A stretch of 5,280 bases of DNA from Ignavibacteriaceae bacterium (GTDB lineage Bacteria; Bacteroidota; Ignavibacteria; Ignavibacteriales; Ignavibacteriaceae). A program made the position numbers and the translations under genes. Each line of letters starts with the position of its first letter. The first letter of the stretch is position 1. Below, piece by piece: positions 1 through 5,280 of this stretch. Below the pieces are notes generated by a model. That model was given only the letters and a program-made list of their open reading frames with translations. It made no database searches and was not told the origin of the DNA. The stretch lies in NCBI GenBank assembly GCA_022865965.1, contig JALHTS010000537.1, positions 1-5,280 on the forward strand, written 5' to 3'.

Positions 1-6
1 CAACCA

Positions 7-27
7 GGGCGATTCAGCGAATCGCCC
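7..27. repeat. GC-rich hairpin repeat, copy 1
   Basis: Perfect inverted repeat: gggcgattc (7-15) pairs with gaatcgccc (19-27) around a 3-nt loop (agc). It begins exactly 40 nt before copy 2 and shares the GGGCGA...TCGCCC outer stem with copies 2 and 3, while the inner stem bases differ but still pair. No T-run follows, so it does not look like an intrinsic terminator. It is probably a member of a dispersed REP-like palindrome family; that is inferred from the three copies in this window. Confidence 0.8.
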
Positions 28-46
28 CTACAAAATATAAATGTAC

Positions 47-67
47 GGGCGACCTGCTAGGTCGCCC
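47..67. repeat. GC-rich hairpin repeat, copy 2
   Basis: Perfect inverted repeat: gggcgacct (47-55) pairs with aggtcgccc (59-67) around loop gct. The spacer to copy 1 is AT-rich and has a small taca/tgta inverted pair, so copies 1 and 2 may form one composite element. It stands about 40 nt before the leader of the first lipoprotein gene. Copy 3 holds the same position relative to the second leader. Confidence 0.8.
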
Positions 68-106
68 AATTATTAATTACCCTTCCAACCCCAAAACCAT
101 TTTATT

Positions 107-226
107 AGCGTAAGCTTTTCTATCTGCCTCAAGTACAAAAATCTTATTATGAACCGCCTCTTTTTGAGAAAGAGTATTTTAAAATTCTGTTATTTTCCCC
201 AAAATCAATATTGCTTTATGGTATGA
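107..226 (+). promoter_or_regulatory. Conserved leader block upstream of first lipoprotein (copy A)
   Basis: This non-coding stretch aligns with 2641-2761. The last 90 nt (137-226 against 2671-2761) differ at only about four positions, including a one-base indel in an A-run. The outer 25 nt (107-131) have four transitions. It contains a small palindrome, ctcttt (158-163) / aaagag (169-174), also intact in copy B. It lies 84 nt before the start codon, followed by a poorly conserved spacer. I cannot place a convincing -35/-10 pair or a Bacteroidota-type TAnnTTTG box. A promoter or regulator-binding region is inferred from position and conservation; a dispersed repeat that happens to precede both genes is the alternative. 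Confidence 0.5.
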
Positions 227-299
227 ATGTTGTGTAGCAATAATACTACATATAGTCAAAAATGACTGTTCTGCTTAATAATCTATTTCATTCATATTT

Positions 300-304
300 G
301 GAGG
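300..304 (+). promoter_or_regulatory. Ribosome binding site of first lipoprotein gene
   Basis: GGAGG lies 6 nt before the ATG at 311 and fixes this start. The surrounding string (ggaggttcgct before ATG) is nearly identical to that of the second gene (ggagggtcgct), although the roughly 70 nt just upstream are diverged. Confidence 0.85.
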
Positions 305-310
305 TTCGCT

Positions 311-2335
311 ATGACTAAACTAATCACTCTTTCTGTTTTTCTTTTCATTCCCATTATTGCAATATTATTTGTGCAATGCAGTGAACAATTCGTTGAGCCA
401 AACGCTCAGGATTTGGCTTCGTTAAATAAAAAAGTACCTGTGGGAAACAATCTTTCTTTCCCGGCACTTCTTGCAGATAAGTATACTCTAACTGAAATAG
501 AAGAACCATCGTGGGGTTTACCATATACGGGACCGTATCTGGGTTTAACTACTGACGAATTAGCTGCTTTAGTGGGTTACGACTGGTATGCCCAAAAAGT
601 AAGTACAAATATCTGGCAGGCAGATTTTGCATACGTCGAAGGAACAGAAGATGTTGATGTTGTTGACTGGGGCGATAATATCGAATCCTTTAATCCCAGA
701 GTTGGTACATCATTTAGATTAGAAGTAACTCTTTATAAAGAGCTTACTACTAAAATGACTGGTTATAAAATGGCTGTACTTTCTTATCCTAACAGTAAGG
801 ATGAAGTTCAGGGAACAAATCAGGTAACTTACGATAGCGATTTGGCTACAATAGCTTCTGACAGCGCAAAACTTGTTATCCAGCCATTGTCAGATAATCT
901 GGTATGGAATAGTGATAAGGAGGAATGGGGATTTTACGATGATGGTGCTTGGGTAAGCATAGACATAGAATGGGATAGTGATTCCAAGGAATGGGGATAT
1001 TACGATGATGTTATTTGGGTAAGTACCGGAACTTCTGAGGACGTTGTTTTTGGAGTTGAACTGAATGTAGCCGGTAAGTTAATATATGCTACTGCATCAG
1101 AAGGTTGGAAACCCGAGAACGAAGGTAACTACCGCTTAACCTTTTACTTAGAAGACTCAGAAGTTAATCTAAGTACTGCAATTATTGGACGGGAACCAAT
1201 ATCTCAAGTCGCTGAGGCTACTGTTGATGAGGATAACAATCTTACTTATATAGATATAGTGGTAGATCCTAGAATTATGGGTGGTACTAAGGATTATGGT
1301 GATTTAATCGTTTGCCTTAGAGATGTGGATGGAATTCCATACTACCTAGAAATTACTGGCGAACACGATCTTGAATATTTTCCTTACCCAATAAAATTTG
1401 ATTCGGACACTGGAGAGCCTGTTCCTGATGACGATGATGTCTATGCGACATTTGAATTAGATGAGTTAGGAGATGTAAAACTTGAGGAAGGTTTTTTTGT
1501 GAAGGAAGCAGATTTTGGACGATTGAGTTTGGTACGTGCGCCCGAATCAGTTCTAGAGAGTGCTCTTGATGAAGCTATCGCCGGGCTCACACAACCAGGT
1601 GTAACAGATATTACTACAGATGCATCAGGACGTTTGGTTGCTATTATTGGTGCAGAAGATTGGTTGGTAAATTATGATACTACAGATACTGGTGAATACA
1701 TTACAGAGAATGATGAATTTGACGACAAAACAATTGACTCCCCAGTTGAGAACATGGCAATATATCAAGAATTAATGAACCATGGATTTGGAGGAAAACT
1801 TATTATTTTAAATTCATATTTTAAGAATTTACATGATACCCTAAATTTAGCCTTTGGTGCTTTAGCTGCAGGCGGAGATAAAACCGGGAACATTATGGTA
1901 GATGAGATTGCATATTTGAATAATTGGATTCTTGATTGGTCAACAATAAAGGTAGTATATGGGGCTGAGGCTGTACTTGGACCTGATCCAAAAGGCAGAA
2001 GCTACTTTAACTATGGTGGAGAAGGTGGAGCAGATTTTAATTATAGCAGATATGATACCTATAAAGATAAATATGTGAAGATCACCACACTTTTTTCAGA
2101 TGGAACTTGGAAAGAAAATATAGTTTCTTTGCTTAAAGCTGTTGACTGGACAAATTCATCAAGCTTAATTAATTATAGTGATAGTACAAATATTACAGGT
2201 TTTGCAAATGCTGTTGATGATGCAATCCAGGTTTTGGAGTTTATTCATAGCAGTGATCTGATAGTTTATAGTCCTGGCTTTACACCAGTGGCTGGAACAG
2301 AACCGAAACCACTATCTAAAATTAAACTTTTTTAA
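311..2335 (+). CDS. Predicted lipoprotein of unknown function, long paralogue (674 aa)
   Basis: I do not recognise the family. Residues 1-22 are a hydrophobic signal segment (TLSVFLFIPIIAILFVQ) ending at Cys23. The -FVQC lipobox has Gln at -1, which is not canonical, but the same cysteine is kept in the paralogue at 2842-3819, so a surface or periplasmic lipoprotein is likely. Residues about 42-318 are shared with that paralogue: VPVGNN (42-47), WYAQKV (92-97), DWGDNIES (119-126), FRLEVTLYK (135-143), VELNVAGKLI (249-258) and YRLTFYL (274-280). A duplicated 22-residue W/D-rich unit (199-220, 221-242) sits inside this domain. Residues about 320-674 have no counterpart in the neighbour. They include an acidic PVPDDDD stretch (370-376) and a Gly-rich YGGEGGADF segment (568-576), with no motif I can name. 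Asp and Glu are abundant overall. I see no C-terminal type IX sorting tail. The start is set by the GGAGG at 300-304. A structural or binding role at the cell surface is possible but not shown. Confidence 0.9.
   Translation: MTKLITLSVFLFIPIIAILFVQCSEQFVEPNAQDLASLNKKVPVGNNLSFPALLADKYTLTEIEEPSWGLPYTGPYLGLTTDELAALVGYDWYAQKVSTNIWQADFAYVEGTEDVDVVDWGDNIESFNPRVGTSFRLEVTLYKELTTKMTGYKMAVLSYPNSKDEVQGTNQVTYDSDLATIASDSAKLVIQPLSDNLVWNSDKEEWGFYDDGAWVSIDIEWDSDSKEWGYYDDVIWVSTGTSEDVVFGVELNVAGKLIYATASEGWKPENEGNYRLTFYLEDSEVNLSTAIIGREPISQVAEATVDEDNNLTYIDIVVDPRIMGGTKDYGDLIVCLRDVDGIPYYLEITGEHDLEYFPYPIKFDSDTGEPVPDDDDVYATFELDELGDVKLEEGFFVKEADFGRLSLVRAPESVLESALDEAIAGLTQPGVTDITTDASGRLVAIIGAEDWLVNYDTTDTGEYITENDEFDDKTIDSPVENMAIYQELMNHGFGGKLIILNSYFKNLHDTLNLAFGALAAGGDKTGNIMVDEIAYLNNWILDWSTIKVVYGAEAVLGPDPKGRSYFNYGGEGGADFNYSRYDTYKDKYVKITTLFSDGTWKENIVSLLKAVDWTNSSSLINYSDSTNITGFANAVDDAIQVLEFIHSSDLIVYSPGFTPVAGTEPKPLSKIKLF
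905..1036 (+). repeat. In-frame tandem duplication of a 66-nt (22-codon) unit
   Basis: Unit 1 (905-970) and unit 2 (971-1036) encode residues 199-220 and 221-242 of the long lipoprotein. Both follow W-[ND]-S-D-x-x-E-W-G-[FY]-Y-D-D-x-x-W-V-S. About 44 of the first 54 nt match, while the last four codons are unrelated. The period is an exact multiple of three, so the frame is kept. The corresponding region of the paralogue is shorter and has only a loosely similar ENWDGTKWTDA segment, so the duplication appears specific to this gene. Confidence 0.8.
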
Positions 2336-2386
2336 TTGCTTTATAAATAGCTATTGAGAAACGGTTAGAATATTAAGTATTAGTAG

Positions 2387-2538
2387 GAGGTTGTCTTAAA
2401 AGGAAAAATTGCTCGATTGTCATTCCCACGAAAGTGGGAATCCATTTTGTTTTAATAAGGGTTCTGGATTCCCGTTCCTGCCTACCGCAGGCAGGTTCAC
2501 GGGAATGACACTTACTACACGACTTTTGAGACAGCCTC
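2387..2538. mobile_element. MITE-like non-autonomous element, 152 bp
   Basis: The ends form 16-bp terminal inverted repeats with two mismatches: gaggttgtcttaaaag (2387-2402), and cttttgagacagcctc (2523-2538), whose reverse complement is gaggctgtctcaaaag. The interior has no gene and is filled with palindromes. The ends resemble GAGnCTGTCTCAAAA-type insertion sequence termini, a resemblance recalled from memory and not searched. I see no clean target-site duplication; a ttaagta string occurs near both flanks (from 2373 and 2543) but is not adjacent to the ends. It sits 51 nt after the first lipoprotein's stop codon. An 82-codon reverse-strand frame over it (2373-2621) is not a credible gene. 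Confidence 0.6.
2418..2510. repeat. Nested palindromes of the 'attccc/gggaat' type inside the MITE-like element
   Basis: An outer 10-bp perfect inverted repeat, tgtcattccc (2418-2427) / gggaatgaca (2501-2510), encloses two hairpins. The left is attcccac (2422-2429) / gtgggaat (2434-2441) with a GAAA loop. The right is attcccg (2468-2474) / cgggaat (2500-2506), carrying an inner cctgcct (2477-2483) / aggcagg (2489-2495) stem with a 5-nt loop. A further pair, gggaatcca (2436-2444) / tggattccc (2465-2473), allows an alternative fold. Such attccc-xx-gggaat units are common intergenic repeats in diverse bacteria (general knowledge). Confidence 0.7.
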
Positions 2539-2583
2539 TTACTTAAGTACACGTTCTGAATGATACACGCCACTAATTTATCC

Positions 2584-2604
2584 GGGCGACCCATCGGGTC
2601 GCCC
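2584..2604. repeat. GC-rich hairpin repeat, copy 3
   Basis: Perfect inverted repeat: gggcgaccc (2584-2592) pairs with gggtcgccc (2596-2604) around loop atc. It matches copy 2 except for compensating changes at the top of the stem and in the loop. It lies 36 nt before the second leader block, the same arrangement as copy 2 (39 nt before copy A). No T-run follows. Confidence 0.8.
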
Positions 2605-2640
2605 AAATTATAATTGGCCATTCAAAAAAACCCAGCGGTA

Positions 2641-2761
2641 AGCATAAACTTTTCTGTCTGTCTCATATCTAAAAATCTTATTATGAACAGCCTCTTTTTG
2701 AGAAAGAGTATTTTAAAATTCCGTTATTTTCCCCAAAAATCCATATTGCTTTATGGTATGA
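2641..2761 (+). promoter_or_regulatory. Conserved leader block upstream of second lipoprotein (copy B)
   Basis: Second copy of the 107-226 block, ending 80 nt before the ATG at 2842. The palindrome ctcttt (2692-2697) / aaagag (2703-2708) is preserved exactly. The differences from copy A are mostly single transitions plus one extra A after the cccc run. Between this block and the RBS the two genes show little similarity. Its role as a promoter or regulatory region is inferred only from its position and unusual conservation. Confidence 0.5.
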
Positions 2762-2830
2762 AATTTGTATGTTGATAACAATTAACCTAGTTATGTTTCG
2801 CTTCAACACTAAATACATTCAATATTTTTT

Positions 2831-2836
2831 GGAGGG
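2831..2836 (+). promoter_or_regulatory. Ribosome binding site of second lipoprotein gene
   Basis: GGAGGG lies 5 nt before the ATG at 2842, follows a T-run and fixes this start. Its context matches that of the first gene. Confidence 0.85.
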
Positions 2837-2841
2837 TCGCT

Positions 2842-3819
2842 ATGCAAAAATTCTTTGTTCTTTCTGTTTTTCTTTTCATTCCTCTCATTGCAATATTATT
2901 TGTTCAATGCAATGAACCAGTAATAGAACCAACCGATCAGGATATGGTTCTTTCTTTAAATAAAGGTGAAGGAGAAGTACCCGTGGGTAACAATTTTTCC
3001 TTCCCGGCATATCTTGCGGATGGTTATTCTATCCCAGCGATAACTGCAACAAATTTTGGAACAGCATTTACATATGACGATCCATCAACTGTCGATGTAG
3101 AAGACTGCAGTTTTTATGAGTTTAAAGAAGTTGATTGTGAATATGTAGCAAGTGATGAATGGTACGCCCAAAAGGTAGATGGAAATGTTTGGCAGGCTGA
3201 CTACGTTTTATTGACACCCGGACAGAATGTTAGTTTTATCGACTGGGGAGATAATATTGAGTCTGTTAATCCTAAAATAGATAGACCTTTCAGATTAGAA
3301 GTTACTCTTTATAAAAATGTTGCTTCAGAAAATCTGAATGGTTACACAATGACTGTGCTAGCTAATCCTAGCAGCCCGGATGAAATTCAGGGGACCAACG
3401 GTGATAAATACCATGGTATTTGGGCTACTGTAGCTTCACCAAAAGGAAAAATTGCTGTTCAAAAATGGAGTGATGATAATACAGTACCTGAAAATTGGGA
3501 TGGCACAAAATGGACCGATGCAGTTGCTCCTGATTTAAGTTTTGGTTTTGCCGTTGAATTGAACGTTGGCGGTAAACTTATCTTTGGTGCATCAAAAGGC
3601 GGATGGGTACCAACTGTACTTGGGAAATACCGTTTGACTTTTTATTTAGCTGAAGGTTCAGATATTGATCTCCAGGGCGCTGGCGTTGGAAATTATGGAG
3701 GAAATGTTGAAGATGTTACTCCATCAGAGTCATTAAATGTACCAGTGGTTGATGCAATTAGAAACATTACATACGTTGATGTTACTGTAGCTGAAGCTGG
3801 TAGCGGTGGCAAAAAATGA
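2842..3819 (+). CDS. Predicted lipoprotein of unknown function, short paralogue (325 aa)
   Basis: Paralogue of the N-terminal half of the protein at 311-2335; family not recognised. The signal segment (residues 1-22) is nearly identical to the neighbour's, with the same -FVQC lipobox (Cys23). Shared motifs in order: VPVGNN (46-51), DEWYAQKV (105-112), VWQADY (116-121), DWGDNIES (134-141), FRLEVTLYK (150-158), VELNVGGKLIF (from 238) and NITYVDVTV (308-316). The protein ends nine residues later with a Gly/Lys-rich tail (AEAGSGGKK), so it lacks the roughly 350-residue extension of its neighbour. Unlike the neighbour it has two cysteines ten residues apart (Cys89, Cys99) in the variable stretch before WYAQKV, which could form a disulfide after export. 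It lacks the duplicated W/D unit. An intrinsic-terminator-like hairpin follows 86 nt after the stop. It could be a complete single-domain form, or the remnant of a longer gene that lost its 3' part. Confidence 0.9.
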   Translation: MQKFFVLSVFLFIPLIAILFVQCNEPVIEPTDQDMVLSLNKGEGEVPVGNNFSFPAYLADGYSIPAITATNFGTAFTYDDPSTVDVEDCSFYEFKEVDCEYVASDEWYAQKVDGNVWQADYVLLTPGQNVSFIDWGDNIESVNPKIDRPFRLEVTLYKNVASENLNGYTMTVLANPSSPDEIQGTNGDKYHGIWATVASPKGKIAVQKWSDDNTVPENWDGTKWTDAVAPDLSFGFAVELNVGGKLIFGASKGGWVPTVLGKYRLTFYLAEGSDIDLQGAGVGNYGGNVEDVTPSESLNVPVVDAIRNITYVDVTVAEAGSGGKK

Positions 3820-3905
3820 TTAAAGAATTATAAATGATTCTTGACTTGAAGAGAATAGTTTGTCTCTCAAAAATATTATGCGAACCTTAAAGTTTGCAAT
3901 TTATT

Positions 3906-3932
3906 AAGGCAACCCGATTGGTTGCCTTTTTT
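3906..3932 (+). terminator. Putative intrinsic terminator after second lipoprotein gene
   Basis: A 9-bp stem, aaggcaacc (3906-3914) with ggttgcctt (3920-3928), and a 5-nt loop (cgatt) run into six T residues (3927-3932). The position, 86 nt after the stop codon, fits termination of the second lipoprotein transcript. The core GGCaACC-cgat-GGtTGCC also resembles a degenerate version of the GGGCGACC hairpins elsewhere in the window. Confidence 0.7.
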
Positions 3933-4244
3933 ATTTGCCGGCTTTAGTTGATGAATATCAGAAAACAATAATTTACCATAGAACGCTAGAAAAGTCTTAC
4001 AAAAGTAATTTTTGTAGTTAAGAGCCGCACACACCTTTTATAATGGCAAACTTCCACTAATCATTTTATAGATTTATCTTTCTTGATTTTGACTTAAATT
4101 ATTTGCTAATTACAACCATAAATTTTCTCTAGTATGAGGGAACATGAGTATATAAGTTGATATCCATCGAATAGGCAATCCTATACTCTTCCTAAGCAGA
4201 AATGCTAAAATTAAAAATGTTGTATTAATTTATTGAAAGGTTTT
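3933..4244. other. Gene-free spacer before dcp, no clear feature
   Basis: AT-rich. I find no credible coding frame, no RNA gene and no repeat matching the rest of the window. One weak AT-only inverted repeat is visible: tacaaaa (3998-4004) / ttttgta (4010-4016). The dcp promoter presumably lies here, because a terminator precedes it, but I cannot point to a convincing -35/-10 pair. Confidence 0.5.
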
Positions 4245-5280
4245 ATGAAAAAGAATTATTTCTTACTATCGGCTCTTTTATTATTAGTTGCAATCACTTC
4301 TAATTTAAATGCGCAAAACACTGACAATCCATTCTTTAAAGAATGGGAAACTCCATTTAAAACACCTCCCTTCAACGAAATTAAACTTGAACATTATCTG
4401 CCTGCATTTGAAGAGGGAATCAAACAGCAGAATTCTGAAATTGCGGCAGTGGTTAGTAACAAAGAAAAACTAACTTTTAAAAATACAATCGCAGCACTTG
4501 AAAAAAGCGGACAGCTGCTTTCTAAAGTAAACCTTATATTCAGCGGTCTCAACTATTCTGATACCAATGATGAAATGCAGAAAATTTCTGAAAAAAGTAC
4601 TTCTATGTTATCAAAACATACTGATGATATTTATTTAAACGAAAAACTTTTTGAACGTATTAAATTTTTATATGATGAAAAGGAAACTCTTAATCTTTCA
4701 ACTGAACAGAATACAGTCCTTGAAAATTATTACACGGATTTCGTCAGAGGTGGTGCGAATCTTACCCAGGATGGAAAAGAGAAACTGAGAAAAATTAATG
4801 ATGAACTTTCCCAGCTTGTTTTGAAATTCGGAGATAATGTTAGAAAAGAAAACAGCAAATTTGAATTGGTAGTAGATCGAAAAGAAGATCTTGCCGGACT
4901 TCCGGATGCTTCAGTTCAAGCTGCAACAGAAAAAGCAGAAATAAAAGGATTAAAAGGAAAGTGGATATTCACTATCGATAAACCAACTTTAATTCCTTTC
5001 TTGCAATTTTCGGAAAATAGGGATCTAAGAGAAAAATTATATAAAGCCTATATGAATCGAGGCAACAACAATGATGAGCTTGATAACAAAAAAATACTTT
5101 CACGGATTATTGTTCTAAGAGTTGAAAAGGCTAATCTGTTAGGATATAAAACATATTCTGATTTTGTACTTCAAAAGAAAATGGCAAAGACCCCTGAAAA
5201 CGTTTATGCGTTTTTAAATGATATGTGGAAACCCACGGTTCGAAAAGCTAAATCGGAAGTTAATGAGATGCAAAAAATAA
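4245..5280 (+). CDS. dcp: Secreted peptidyl-dipeptidase Dcp (M3 family), 3' end beyond window
   Basis: The frame is open from ATG 4245 to the window edge (345 codons), about half of the roughly 700 residues usual for the family. Residues 1-23 are a Sec signal peptide (MKK, a Leu-rich core, then LNA before Gln24), so the enzyme probably acts in the periplasm or outside the cell. The mature protein opens with NPFFKEWETPFKTPPFNEI, typical of Dcp, then the HYLPAFEEGI segment. Further Dcp/oligopeptidase-type landmarks are YTDFVRGGANL, EDLAGLP, KGKWIFTIDKP, PFLQFSENR, LRVEKANLLGYKTYSDFVL and MAKTPENVY. Dcp is a zinc metallopeptidase that removes C-terminal dipeptides. The HEXXH zinc motif lies in the missing C-terminal half, so catalytic competence cannot be judged here. 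A weak GAAAGG lies 4 nt before the start. The gene stands alone behind a terminator and is probably transcribed separately from the lipoproteins. Confidence 0.93.
   Translation, partial: MKKNYFLLSALLLLVAITSNLNAQNTDNPFFKEWETPFKTPPFNEIKLEHYLPAFEEGIKQQNSEIAAVVSNKEKLTFKNTIAALEKSGQLLSKVNLIFSGLNYSDTNDEMQKISEKSTSMLSKHTDDIYLNEKLFERIKFLYDEKETLNLSTEQNTVLENYYTDFVRGGANLTQDGKEKLRKINDELSQLVLKFGDNVRKENSKFELVVDRKEDLAGLPDASVQAATEKAEIKGLKGKWIFTIDKPTLIPFLQFSENRDLREKLYKAYMNRGNNNDELDNKKILSRIIVLRVEKANLLGYKTYSDFVLQKKMAKTPENVYAFLNDMWKPTVRKAKSEVNEMQKI

Noticed and set aside
1..67. Two hairpins at 40-nt spacing as a start of a CRISPR array
   Set aside because: The units differ in stem sequence, there are only two of them, and the interval does not have the repeat-spacer pattern.
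149..226. Possible 25-residue leader peptide starting MNRLFLRKS in leader block A, with a similar start in copy B (2683-2775)
   Set aside because: No ribosome binding site precedes it, and a one-base indel between the copies changes the frame for the last third, which argues against selection on a peptide.
254..267. Small inverted repeat agtca-aaaa-tgact upstream of gene 1 as an operator
   Set aside because: Only 5 bp per arm, AT-rich surroundings, and absent from the corresponding position upstream of gene 2.
2373..2621. 82-codon reverse-strand open frame between the two lipoprotein genes
   Set aside because: It is the translation of the MITE-like element and the GC-rich hairpin (the KWIPTFVGMT string comes from the attccc/gggaat repeat). 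It has no convincing RBS and no plausible protein character.
3841..3879. TTGACT ... TATTAT as a promoter after gene 2
   Set aside because: The spacing between the two boxes is about 27 nt, far too long for a sigma70-type promoter, and a terminator-like hairpin lies directly downstream.
4245..5280. Link between dcp and the lipoproteins as one functional system
   Set aside because: dcp is separated by more than 400 nt and a terminator-like hairpin, lacks the shared leader, and is a common stand-alone peptidase gene.

Overview
The window is AT-rich DNA with three forward-strand genes: two paralogous predicted lipoproteins of unknown function, then the 5' part of a secreted peptidyl-dipeptidase (dcp) that runs off the right edge. 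Three things suggest a Bacteroidota/Ignavibacteriota-type bacterium: the secreted Dcp with a '...LNA|Q' signal peptide, the lipoproteins with a non-classical '-VQC' lipobox, and the many short GC-rich hairpin repeats. This is inference from style; no taxonomic marker gene is present. Clear GGAGG ribosome binding sites precede both lipoproteins.

Layout. 1-310: two GC-rich hairpins (7-27, 47-67), then a leader whose 107-226 segment recurs upstream of the second gene. 311-2335: a 674-residue lipoprotein with an N-terminal domain (about residues 42-318) shared with its neighbour, a duplicated 22-residue W/D-rich unit (199-242) and a C-terminal extension of about 350 residues. 2336-2841: a gene-free spacer with a 152-bp MITE-like element (2387-2538), a third GC-rich hairpin (2584-2604) and the second leader copy (2641-2761). 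2842-3819: the 325-residue paralogue, which stops just where the shared domain ends. 3906-3932: a hairpin plus T-run that looks like an intrinsic terminator. 3933-4244: no recognisable feature. 4245-5280: dcp, incomplete.

The most notable point is a duplicated unit made of GC-rich hairpin, about 120-bp leader, variable spacer of about 70 bp, RBS, signal peptide and shared domain. The leader is much better conserved than the mature coding regions behind it. This suggests either a shared regulatory element or a conserved 5' cassette carried with divergent surface-protein bodies. I do not recognise the protein family and assign no function. dcp is an ordinary housekeeping-type peptidase and shows no obvious functional link to the lipoproteins.
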